Shown here in pieces: positions 12,610-23,228 of a DNA stretch of 64,000 nucleotides. Every line of letters begins with the position of its first letter. Position 1 is the first letter of the stretch. The position numbers were made by a program, and so were the translations under genes. The notes beneath the pieces were generated by a model, which was not told where the DNA came from, ran no database searches, and saw only the letters and a program-made list of their open reading frames with translations. Source of the stretch: Trema orientale (Eukaryota; Streptophyta; Magnoliopsida; Rosales; Cannabaceae); contig JXTC01000295.1 of assembly GCA_002914845.1 (NCBI GenBank), forward strand, positions 190,256 to 254,255, given 5' to 3'.

Positions 12610-14687
12610 GGCTTTTTGTTTCATGCCAATAAATCGATGAGTGTATATTTTGCTACTTTGTGCAGGTAAGGCACAGTGGTAGTTAGTTTTATGCATTTGT
12701 ATGAAGCTTACTCGCATGAGACATCATGCACTAATTCAATTTGCCACCTTACCGAGTTTAAGGATCTACTTCTAGTTTTGCATTATGACTTCATGCGACT
12801 GGTTAATGCAGAGGAACCCTTTGACAATGGTCTGAAAGTTATTAAAAACCGAAATATAGCAGATACTTAAAAACTCGAAGCATATAATTTTGTTTTCACA
12901 AAGCAACTTTAATGTTTCTTCATAAAAAGTACATAAAGAAGTTGTCCCCATCTTAAGTTATCAAGCATGATGCTTATAGTCCCAAATTTCCAATTAATTG
13001 GAAAAAAAAAAGTCAAAAATAAAAAAAATAGATTTTCCAACCTACAGGTTATTTATGATATTTTTTTCTTTATAGCTCAGCCGGAAACTCATCTTAGTTT
13101 TAAATATGTCTTTATAAACACTCCTTACCAAATTCAGGATCTGGATGAAATGCTAGAGCCTAAATGTAGCATCCTCTTTAGCTAGGCTATTATCATCTAA
13201 ACTAAGCTGCATGAGATCAGGCTTATTCTTTGTGTTTTAGTCTCATTTTCTCATCTTTTTTTGATTTTATGCTTTCATTTTTTAGCCATGCTTTTTGATC
13301 TTGTTTAGAAGTTATTAAAGATTTGAGACTTTTGAGTGTGTTTGAGGATGAACTTCCCATTTTAAGCTTAGAGAAAATTAAGAAAAGTATTTAATTGTCA
13401 GAAATATGTCAGGGCTGGCGGCACAATTCCGAGACTGGTTGCTGACAGAAGTCGCTGCACTTGAATTTTGACATTGCTACAATACTATTTTGAACGAGTA
13501 CATGATAAGATTGACTCCATAGTTTGACGAAACAGGCCATCACTAAGGTCGAGTTATGCTAAACTGATTCAACCAAAAGCTTCTTATTTTGTATTGTTGC
13601 TCAATAATTCCTCTGTAGACTCTCCATTTTAGTGATTCTTTTTTCTTTTTTTGTTCGTCTTTTTTTTTTTTTTTTTTTTCCAGCAAACGAGTATCAGAGA
13701 TACTTTGTATATGTAATTGCATTCACATGGATGATGGTTCATTTTACTTAAAATTTATGGCTTCTAGCTTTAGTTTATGATTATTGTTATGTTATAGACT
13801 CAAGCAGTGAAATTTTTCTATCCATTGCCAAGGTTAGTGATCCTGCAAAGCTTGGATGTCCACTGCTCTTTTTTCCGTTTTCTTTTATGATTCCCAAAAA
13901 AAAAAAAAAAAGAAAAAAAAGAGAAAAAAAAGAAAAACTGTGTCTATCGTTGGATTCACAGAAATATGAAATAAGTTTTCCACAGAGCATTATTGTCCTC
14001 TCCGATAACAACAGAGATAAATGCCAAATGGAGAAGTAATTATCCAAAAAAAAAAGGAAGAGATAAATGGACAAGTATCTTCTTGTCCAAAAACTACTAA
14101 TTCTTTTACTAGCAGCTTTTAGCAAAATAGTCGATTTTGACACCAAATTTTATAGCTAAATGGCCAATTATATCAGTTGACATATTCAGTATATAGAGTG
14201 ATTTACTCAATATAAAAGCTGATATACTAAGTACTCAAGTGATAAAGTTCCAAGGGTGCCAAATATATTAACTGAGTTACTATTTTGCAGGCCAGAATTT
14301 CCTAGTACTTTAGATACATATAGTTCATAGGCAACAACTGAACAGAACATAGCTCTCTTATATCCATAATCTCTCAACTTCAGATAGAAATGTGCTAAGA
14401 GAACTTAAGCAAACCAACATTCACCAAGTTAGGTGGTTCATGAAATTGCAAACTTTTTCACTAAAAGTCTAAATCCAAGTAGATAATTAATTTTTTTTTT
14501 ATTGAGTCAGCTAATGAGTACAATCTTTACAGAACTCTAGTGTTTTGGTCTCAATAAACTCAACTACCTTAATCAATTATAAAAGTTAAGTCAAATACAA
14601 AAACATTCAAATGTCATGTAACCCTTTCTACAACTCAAGTGCATAAAATCCATGGCTTTAAACTCATGGAAGTAATCAACTGGCCAA
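12610..14687. other. intergenic, no gene seen
   Basis: The region between the convergent nucleotidase and CC-NB genes holds their 3' UTRs, a long T run near 13660-13679 and A-rich runs near 13896-13936. Open frames here are short and unrecognisable. Confidence 0.5.
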
Positions 14688-15815
14688 TCAATTTCTATAC
14701 TCCCTCGCTTCTGCCAATGCATTCCTCCACTCATTAATGTCCTCCACTCCCCTCAATTCCTCGGCTTCAGTTACAATCCAAAGAGGCAGGCCTTGGCATT
14801 CTTTGACAATCTGATCCATAATATCTTCAAAGTCTCGTCCAAGAGGGGCACTAGAGGACAGTTTTTCCTTGAATAAGTCCATTGCTTCTTCGTGAGAAAG
14901 TGGCTTTATCTCAAGAGTTCTCTGACAATCCATCCTCCTACAGTCCCTCAAGGTTTGAGTACTCAGAATCAATTTACACCCACTTCTTTGGCTTGGTATC
15001 CCAACTTCATCTATGAATGGTTTCCAAACACCATCCAAAATGATGACACATCTATTTCTTAGTGTCAATGCTCTATGTAACTTGGCTGCCCTTATTATTT
15101 TGTCCTCCTCATCTGAGAGACTTAAACCAACTTGTTTTGCTATAACATCCTGCAATTTGTGAACACTAGGCTTTTCTGGTACACTAACCCAATAAACATG
15201 CTCAAAGGTACTAGTACTCACATCTAAAAGCCGGTTTTGGATACGAATCAAAATGGCTGTTTTCCCAACTCCCTTCCTGCCATAAACCCCAATTCTTGAC
15301 ACATTGGAATCATTCAACCATTCCCAAATGGTTTCCAGGTTTGAATCCTGACCAACCAAGGATTGTGTCACTAATGGCTCCCTGCTAGTTGGAATCACAT
15401 CAAGGAATAGCCCCTCAGGAAATTGACCTTGCTCACAGAGCTCTTGCACTTCTTGAAGGTTCCTATCAATACAACTTCCCAACCATGGTCGTAAGAAGTA
15501 CTTTTTCTCAGTAATTTCTTGTTCTATGCTTTGAACATTTTCCTTTCTTCTTTTAACATTTTCCAACCAAATCTCAACCTCTCTCTTTCGCTTTTTTCCG
15601 GTTTCAAACTCAGCACCTTTTAGTGTTTCGTTAATGTCATCCTCTATACTACTCAAAACTTCTTGTTTCCTTCTGAGAGTCTTTACTTTCTCATCAAATT
15701 CATTGAGATAATTTAACCATTCAGGAAACAATAGAACATATCCCCATATTTGCTTAACCAGTTCAACTTTTTGCTGTACTAATGACAAAGTTGCCCAGAA
15801 TCCCAATTCAAACAT
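14688..15815 (-). CDS. CC-NB protein lacking LRRs (truncated CNL-type)
   Basis: This is a 375-residue protein of the non-TIR NB-ARC class, distantly like the RPS2/RPS5 group. The first 100 or so residues are helical and charged, compatible with a coiled coil. The P-loop GVYGRKGVGKTA is at 176-187, RNBS-A-like WVSVPEKPSVHKLQDVI follows, kinase-2 is CVIILDGVW at 256-264 (the usual second Asp is Gly), RNBS-B is KLILSTQ at 281-287 and GLPL is at 342-345. The protein stops soon after GLPL: no RNBS-D, no MHD motif and no LRR. The frame is fully open, so it may be a genuine CN-type gene rather than a pseudogene. I chose ATG at 15815 because a TTGACTTGCAG splice acceptor lies just upstream. Normal function for the class would be nucleotide-dependent immune signalling or helping full-length NLRs; that role is inferred. 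Confidence 0.85.
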   Translation of the reverse strand: MFELGFWATLSLVQQKVELVKQIWGYVLLFPEWLNYLNEFDEKVKTLRRKQEVLSSIEDDINETLKGAEFETGKKRKREVEIWLENVKRRKENVQSIEQEITEKKYFLRPWLGSCIDRNLQEVQELCEQGQFPEGLFLDVIPTSREPLVTQSLVGQDSNLETIWEWLNDSNVSRIGVYGRKGVGKTAILIRIQNRLLDVSTSTFEHVYWVSVPEKPSVHKLQDVIAKQVGLSLSDEEDKIIRAAKLHRALTLRNRCVIILDGVWKPFIDEVGIPSQRSGCKLILSTQTLRDCRRMDCQRTLEIKPLSHEEAMDLFKEKLSSSAPLGRDFEDIMDQIVKECQGLPLWIVTEAEELRGVEDINEWRNALAEAREYRN

Positions 15816-15831
15816 TTTAAGAGGTTGGTAT

Positions 15832-16538
15832 CTGCAAGTCAAAACAACAATAAAAATAATTTTCACAAATCATTGGCTAACCAAGAGATTTCTTAAAGTA
15901 CTTATCCTTGTCATGAGACAAGAACAGAAAACTCTGCATAAAACTCGAAGTAAAAAAGAAAAGGCTACCTATTCTTGTCACAAAGTCTTGAAACTGGTTT
16001 GAATAAATGCCATATTCCTTTTTTTTTTTTTTTTAAAGCAGAAAACAGCTTACTTGCACAACTAAACTCATAAATTATTGTGCAGTACTTGGGACAAAAT
16101 AAGACTAGATCCAAACGACCTTTTTCCTCGAACTGATAAAAAGTCCATAAATTAAAAAACCACTACTATGCATATTCGTAAACTCAGAATTCAGTAACAG
16201 AAAAAAGTTTCAAGTCAAGAATCAAGAAAGCTATTTAAGTTCTTATCTGATAGTTTATATGTATCTTACATTAAATCTAATATGCAAAGGAGATATGCTA
16301 AAGTGAAATAATTAAGAAACTAAGAAAAAACTGTTCAAGCACAAAAAATGATTGATAACTTGGAATCAATAATTGGGTTACCTTGGAAAGAGAGTAAAAG
16401 ACTTGAGAAGAACCAGTAATCTTTATTCCAAGCTATCCCCGCTTAAGACCAAGGTAAGCTCAGATCCATCTATGTTCCAAGGAGTAAACACAGAGATTTG
16501 GATTTAGAAAGAAGGGTCTACCAATGAAGTCAACTTAC
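15832..16538 (-). other. probable 5'-UTR intron of the CC-NB gene
   Basis: On the minus strand a strong donor (TGTT|GTAAGTTGAC) at 16538 and an acceptor (CTTGCAG|ATACC) at 15832 bracket A/T-rich sequence without long frames, just upstream of the CC-NB start codon. This is inference from splice consensus only. The MULE terminus begins about 150 bp further upstream. Confidence 0.5.
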
Positions 16539-16688
16539 AACATTCCTCTGCAAAGCATGGAAAGAACCTTGTAATAAGCTGGAAACTTCTGAACTCTTTC
16601 ACCATTTTCTGCCATTTACAAGACAAGAATGAATAAAAAGACTTACTTTAGGCTTCAAACCCGAGTGACATTTTTTCCACTTTTGTTA

Positions 16689-16737
16689 GAGAGAGGGACA
16701 TAGATAGGACTTGTTGGGCTCCGTTTTCCCTTTTTAG
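16689..16737 (+). repeat. left terminal inverted repeat of the MULE
   Basis: It begins GAGAGAGGGACATAG and continues through GATAGGACTTGTTGGGCTCC to CCCTTTTTAG. It pairs with the reverse complement of 37319-37367 with a handful of substitutions. Weaker similarity continues inward for some tens of bases. Confidence 0.88.
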
Positions 16738-16920
16738 AATTATGTTAATATAATTGTTATTTTAAGACTAAAAGTTAAAAGTAAGGAGAGAGAGAAAAAA
16801 TCGGGTTCCAAAATAACCCTTAGCCAAAAGTAAAAATGATAGGTGAAAGTATTTAATGTGATTTCTATCAGTTTTCAATCAGCCACCTGTTGCTTTCTTT
16901 TTCTTTTTCATTCTCGTTGT

Positions 16921-17072
16921 CTCTCTTTCTCTCACTTCTTCTTCTTCTTCTTCTTCTTCTCCTAGTTTTCTGTCTCTAAAGATCAGAGCTTGCCTTCTAT
17001 TTATAATGGAACACGAAAGCTCTAAACTTTGGACCCCATCAAGCTTGATGTCTTCTTCGTTTCATTTAATCT

Positions 17073-17110
<38 letters not shown>
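16921..17110 (+). repeat. TTC and TC microsatellites near the MULE left end
   Basis: A (TTC)n run lies at about 16936-16960 and a (TC)n run at about 17079-17105. They sit in the subterminal region upstream of the transposase gene, probably its promoter/5' UTR, where pyrimidine-rich tracts are common in plants. Confidence 0.8.
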
Positions 17111-17115
<5 letters not shown>

Positions 17116-17439
17116 TCTAGTTCATGAGTTTTCTCTCCAGCTGTCTCTTTCTCTCTTTCTTAACACTTTGAATTGTTTTGCAAAAAATACTTAGGTGGAA
17201 AGAAAGTTGGATCATATTCGAGCATTTTTCAGATTTTGAAGGTAAGTAATGAAGTTATGTTGAAGAATAGTTTTTTATGGTTGAAAATGAGTGAGTAATG
17301 CTTGAAGGAGGACCATAATACTGATCTGAGCATTATTTGAGTTAAAAAATTCTACGTTTTAGTATATTCACTATAATACTGTTGTATTTTTCTCTATATT
17401 AAATTGAATAGGTTAGTCAACTGATGTTAGCATATATGG

Positions 17440-17600
17440 TTAAGATTAACGTGACCTTAGGTCAAGAACCTCATGACCTTAGGTAATATTATATTGACTC
17501 GAATAGGTCAATATAATATTGACTTATGGTCATTATGATATTGACCTCTGAGGGCAAGTTAGTCCTGACCTAGGTTGAAAATATTTTGACCACTATCTCA
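17440..17600 (+). repeat. GTCAAG-type repeats in the transposase 5'-UTR intron
   Basis: Several degenerate units such as GACCTTAGGTCAAGAACCTC and AGGTCAATATAATATTGAC occur here, inside the inferred 5'-UTR intron and before the start codon at 17661. Confidence 0.7.
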
Positions 17601-18599
17601 TCATTATCATATAATTATAATCCTTACTCATTAATTTTTTGAATTTATTTATTTCACAGGATGGCAAGTACTGTTGTGTTTGTGAAGTATAATGGTCGTT
17701 GAGACTAAAATAATCCTTATACTAATCGTCAAAGTATAGGTATTTTGGTACCTACTACCTCATTATATGCTCGTTTATTGGAGATATTGTATGAGGCACT
17801 TGGGCTGAAACCTGAAAGTCATACACTACAAATTAAGTATATCTTTGAATTGGGAATCTCACCTGTAAATATTGTCAACGACCGTTCTTTCGAAGTCTAC
17901 TTTGAGCTAAAGAAGAACGAAGACAAGACAAAGTTTCCTCTTTGCGTTGATATAATTGGGGAGCCAATGACCATGTTAGATTCAAGTATGTCTTTGGCAG
18001 CTAACAATTACAGAGTCCCTCCTCATGAATTTCGTTCCCATCATCCACATATTGGTGGCTATTACCCTGAGATGCCAACATAAGAAGAGGCGAATCCTAA
18101 CCCTATTGAGGTGAGAGGACATAACTTCACAATGAGTGCATTAGTTAGTGACTGTGGGAGTGGTAGTTTGGAAGACATCTCTCAGTTTCACACACTTGTA
18201 GAGAAAGAAGAAATCAATGATGGAGTCAATATTAGAGCAAGTCGTGGTGCTACTAGTACCCATATGGTTGAATCAAGTAACCGAGAGACTGCTTCTAAAG
18301 GGGCAATCAATTGTGGTTCTAGTTCAGTGATCCCTGATTCTTCAAATGAACTGAATGTGCTTACCGAAGTTTCACCTATAATGTTAAGAGTTGGTGAAAT
18401 GTATGTGAGTAAAACAGCATTACAGAGGCATTTAAGCAGGTTTGCAATAGTTAATCATTTTGAATTTAACGCCAGAACATCGAACAAGAAAACTTTGCAT
18501 GTGGTGTGCGTAGATGACAATTGCAAGTGGGCTGTTCGTGCCACTACGGTCGAATTTATTCCAAATCAAAAGGTATGGAGTCATTTATATATATACTGT

Positions 18600-18890
18600 C
18601 AGTTAAAACACTCTTGACTCTAGTCAAGATAATTTTCATGTGAGTCAAGATATTCCTGGCATACGTCAAAATTATCATAATTTTGGTGAAGATGTTCTTG
18701 AGTGTTGGTGAAACTAATCTTGACCTAGTCAAGATGATCTTGACGTACCTTAACAACATCTTGACTATCGGTGAAGACCTTCTTTACTTTAAGTTAAAAT
18801 GTTCTTGACTACGTTCAAGACCTTATTGACTATAGGTCAAGACCTTCTTGACTAAAGTCCAAGATGTTCTTGACCTAAAGACAATGAATA
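18600..18890 (+). repeat. GTCAAG-type repeats filling transposase intron 1
   Basis: About twenty short degenerate units (CTTGACTCTAGTCAAG, TTGACTATAGGTCAAGACC and similar) occupy almost the whole interval between the donor at about 18574 and the acceptor before exon 2. None extends into the flanking exons. Confidence 0.8.
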
Positions 18891-20079
18891 TAGTTTTTTT
18901 CTAAAACGTATAAGCAATTTTTTTTTTTTCTTTTTGCAATGTTATGCAGATTTGATTCGCAGCACACTTGCCCTGTCGATACTATGCACAAATATCATCG
19001 TCACGCAAGTACATATTTAGTTGGTGAAATGATAAAACATAAATCTATGGACTCTACCAAAATGACGTGTAGACCTAATGATATTGTGGATAAAATGCAG
19101 AGAGACCATAGTGTCCACATGAGTTATAAAAAGGCTTGGAGGGCAAAAGAGAAAGCTTTGATTGCTTTGAATAGTCCCGACGAAGACGCTTATCAATTCT
19201 TGCCCCGTTTAGCTTTTTTGTTAAAGTTGTCTAACCCAGGTTCTATTGTGGCCCTTTCGATGGATGAGCATGATATGTTCAGGTACTTCTTTGTGTCTTT
19301 AACTGCTTTTATTCAGGGGTGGCCATATTGTCGGCCGGTTATAGTTGTTGATGAAACTTTCTTGAAGGTGAATTTTCGTATGACATTGCTAACTGCATGT
19401 GCAATAGATATAAATAAACAAATATTCCCACTGGCATTTGCTATTGTTGACGGAGAGAGTAATGCATCGTAACATTTTTTCTTCACCAAACTAAAGGAAT
19501 CAATAGGAGACAAAGATCAGTTGGCAATAATCTCAAATAGAAATGATGGTATTATTAATGCAATGAAAGAAATATATCTGAATGCCGAGCATGGTTATTG
19601 CATGGTGCATTTATTGCGTAATTTAAAATGAGCTTTTCCTCGTATGTCCTCAGCATTGAAATGGAAGTTTTATAAAGCCTCTGAGGCATACACACATGAG
19701 GAGTAGTCAATTTATATGGATTTGCTTGACAATGAAGACCCTGGTATTAGGCTGTACCTAGACGAAGTCAGAAAAAAATATGGGCACGTTGCCACTTCCA
19801 TAATAAGAGGTACTCGATGATAACTTCCAACAATACTGAGTCAATGAATGCCATGGACAAAAAAATGAGGGACTTCCATATCAGGAAGTTGATTGAGTTT
19901 TTAAGAGATAGAATGCAAGAATGAATCTTTGAGAGGAGGCAGGCTGCTGCACAATTGCAAACAGTACTTCCTAAAAATATCAAAGAACGTGTAAGAGATT
20001 TATTTAATGAGTCAACATCAATGATTTTAAGTATTCAATTCATATAAGTAAATTCTTAAATTTTCAATGACGGGGAAGT

Positions 20080-20240
20080 TAATATTGCCTTATGGTCAAG
20101 GATCACTTTACCATAGGTCAAGACCTTTTGACTGTGAGTTAATTATTTCTTGAACTCTAATATTAAGTTCTTGACTAGACCAAAGGTCAAAAACTCCATG
20201 ACATAAGTGAAACAACTCTTGACCTAAGGTATAATTGTTT
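20080..20240 (+). repeat. GTCAAG-type repeats in transposase intron 2
   Basis: Units such as ATGGTCAAGGATCAC, CTTGACTAGACCAAAGGTCA and CTCTTGACCTAAGG lie between the exon carrying the DDE core and the SWIM exon. Confidence 0.75.
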
Positions 20241-20859
20241 CAGTTATTACATGTTGCGTTTAATTTCAGGTTAAACCGTCAAATATATACGAGTTCGTAG
20301 TGATGGACAGTGATTACAAGTCATAAATTGTCGACCTGCAGAAATAGACTCATCAATGTCGTGAATTCAAACTCAATTAATTTATCTGTGTACATGGTGT
20401 GGCTGCATATGGTGTTCGTGGCCTATCTGTCTATAATTTTATTTCCCCGTACTACAAGAAAGCGTCATTACAGGCGACATATGCCGACATTGTGTGCCCA
20501 ATTGGTTCTCCATCAAATCTGACTTACCCTAATGAGGTGGTAAACCTTGTAGTCAAACCACCAATCGTAACAAAAATTCCCGGTAGGCCAAAGAACACCA
20601 GAATTGAATCAACTGATGAGGACTCAGTGAAGCAAAAATATTCACGTTGTGGTAATTCAGGCCACAACAGGCAAACGTGCCATAATCCAATTCCTATCCG
20701 TAGTACCATTAATGAAGCTGCAGACTGCTCTACAAGAAGACGACAAGTGTAGGAGCATCAACACATTTACATGATGCATTACCTAATTACTTTTGGTATA
20801 CATTATGTTTGAAATTATGTATGCGGAAAAATAATATTGCTTAGGTCAAAAGCTTATTG

Positions 20860-21430
20860 GCCCGAAGTCAAAATTTTCTTGATTGGGGTTACAATGTTTT
20901 CTATCAAAAAAATGAATAACTCTGTTATTTGCTTATATTTTCTCCAGAGTTCGTCAATTAGCTGACACTATGGTCAACAGGTTATTGACCTTGGGTGAAA
21001 AACTTCTCGACCTTGATTCAAGAACATCATGACTTTGAGTCAAAAACTTCGTAACCTTAAGTGAAGCACTTCGTGACCTTGAGTCAAGAGCTTCGTGATA
21101 TTGAGTCAAGAGCATTTTGACTAAGAATAATAAATAAGAACTTTTGAAACGATCTGAAGGTTATCGACTTTTGGTCAAGAACTTCTTGACTTTGCAGCAA
21201 GAACATCATGACTTTGAGTCAAGAGCTTCGTGACCTTAAGTCGAGCACTTTGTGACCGGAGTCAAGAGCATTTTGACTAAGAATAATAAATAAGGACTTC
21301 TGAAATGATCTGAAGGTTATCGACTTTGGGTCAGGAACTTCTTGACTTTGGGTCAAGATCTTCTTGACTTTGCGTCAAGAACATCATGACTTTGAGTCAA
21401 GAGCATTTTAACTAGGAGTAATAAATAACG
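20860..21430 (+). repeat. GTCAAG-type repeat block with higher-order duplication
   Basis: This is the spacer between the two convergent MULE genes. Short units (GAGTCAAGAGCTTCGTGACC and variants) are arranged in a larger repeat of about 140-155 bp that recurs two to three times. It is marked by GAGCATTTTGACTAAGAATAA at about 21112 and 21268 and a variant near 21402, followed each time by AAATGATCTGAA-like sequence. Confidence 0.85.
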
Positions 21431-21839
21431 ACTTCTGAAATGATCTGAATTTAAATTCTACTCAATAGATAAGTTATGCATAATCATAGTTATGCGAATA
21501 CTCTAAGTTTTAAGTAAAAAAAGGAAATATTGGTCAACACAAGCAAAAAAATTAAAAGCACAACCATTATCTGAATCACAACCAAAATCAAATATTGTCT
21601 TTGTAAAGAAAACAATTAAATCATTCGTCTCTATCAGTTTCCGCATACTCCTCATATTTCCTTAACCCATGATGATATAACTCGCATGCAAGCTTGTGAC
21701 GAAAGTATTCCATCCTCTTGGCAATGACTTTGGAAACTGGCTTGTCGGACATGAAGAACTCAGCATACTTGATAATGAATATACCACAGTCTCCGCTGAA
21801 TAAGAGCAAAATATTAACTTAAATATAGCAATATAGGAA

Positions 21840-22020
21840 ATGAGGGTCAACTAATACTTAATCCATGATCAAGTGAGACGTGACCAAAGGTCAAGTCGTC
21901 CTTGACCTTGAATATGGGTGAAGTAATCCTTGACCTTAACCATGATCCTTCACCTTGACCACGCGTCAAGCGATCCTTGACCTGAGATCAAGAAGGTCCT
22001 GACACATGTCCAAGGTGAAG
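21840..22020 (-). repeat. GTCAAG-type repeats in a protease-gene intron
   Basis: Units such as GACCAAAGGTCAAGTCGTCC and AGCGATCCTTGACCTGAG lie between the exon ending with the Asp motif and the exon carrying the Cys motif. Confidence 0.75.
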
Positions 22021-22609
22021 CTTACCTTAAAATTTTAAAAAAGTGAGTTTAACATCATTTACTAACCCGTTGCTCTGTTGTGGATTACTCTCACAGAGGC
22101 GGAATGAAAATGGTTGTGTCCCTTTTTGAACGTCCAACATACCATCAAATTCACCAACTGCCTGAAGAAGATAGGGCAAACATTTAGCCACCATTGAACA
22201 CTTCTTGTCTACCAACTCGTCATGCGAGGGCTTTCCCTTGAACGAATCATAAATGACAATGGACCTCAAAGAAATACCAACCACAAGCAAGATCCAGTGG
22301 TCTAAAATCTCAACATGGACTGGAATGTAGACAAATTCCACTTTAGACTAATGTTTACCGCAAAGAAGGAAATCACCAAGCACGTAACTACGCAGTACGT
22401 CATGTTTTTTCCAATCAATAAGCCCACCCGACTTCTCGTAATCCTCCCAAGCCAGTCGAAGGTACTTGCTGAAATTGGAATCGGTCATTGTATATTTTTG
22501 GGTGATGTTATCAGGATAAAATAGACTCTTCAACCACAAGTAGTAGAATGAACAATCAACTTGCTGCCACAAAATAAACTTTCAAAATATCAATGTATCA
22601 TATAAACAA

Positions 22610-22910
22610 ATAAAGTCAAGTTCCTCTTGGCCTTGAGTCATGACCATCCTGACCCTTGGCCAGGAACTTCGTAACTCTGAGACAATATAGAGTCATGTTC
22701 GTCTTGACCTTTAGTCATGAACATCACAACCATCCTGACCCATGGCTAAGAACTTCCTAACTCTGACTCAATATAAAGTTAAGGTCCTCTTGACTTTGGG
22801 TCATAAACATCTTGACCCATCATGACTATGAGTCAGAAACATCCTGAGAACGAGTCGAGAACGCCCTGACCCAGGTCAAGACCTATATGACCCATGCCCA
22901 TGAACAAATT
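22610..22910 (-). repeat. GTCAAG-type repeats in a protease-gene intron
   Basis: About fifteen units, many as GTCATGAACATCCTGACCC-like variants. They lie between the exon at 22572-22348 and the next exon upstream in the gene. Confidence 0.75.
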
Positions 22911-23228
22911 AAACAATAATTACCTTAAAAGAAAGCCACTGATTTGGTTCGTACAAGGTGTAAAACTAACTCTTATCCCTATATGTCAATGTTCCAAGAT
23001 CCATTGTGTACTTTAATATGCTATGGGATTTGCTGTACTCTCTCTTAATGCTACTGAAAAAATAACAACTCACGAAATTCAATATAAGAAGAAGAAAATA
23101 GAAAATCAATACAGTACAAGAGAAAAAAGAATTAAAGAGAATTCTCACTCCTTGGCATGGTGCGTCACCAGCCTTTGTCGAATGAATACTTCGAAGGATG
23201 CCAATTTTTCTTTCTCTATTTTAGCATC

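Larger units (their letters stand above)
17661..20752 (+). pseudogene. MuDR-family (MURA) transposase, decayed
   Basis: The family start MASTVVFVKYNGR at 17661 is followed at once by TGA (17700, where the family has Trp) and a further in-frame stop. Inferred parts: exon 1 about 17661-18573 with an LRVGEMYVSKTALQRHLS DNA-binding (DBD_Tnp_Mut-like) region, another stop at 18081; exon 2 from about 18950 with the DDE core (VIVVDETFLK, then AFAIVDGES) and stops at 19470, 19629 and beyond; exon 3 from about 20269 with a SWIM-like CREF...CVHGVAAYGVRG segment and a zinc knuckle CGNSGHNRQTC near 20645-20680. A donor at 17241 and an acceptor at 17659 suggest a 5'-UTR intron. The two coding introns and the 5'-UTR intron are packed with GTCAAG/CTTGAC repeats. 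The nonsense codons rule out function. Confidence 0.9.

Noticed and set aside
20860-21430. CRISPR-like appearance of short repeats with variable spacing
   Set aside because: Units are degenerate, of varying length, lie in a eukaryotic transposon and have no unique spacers or cas genes.
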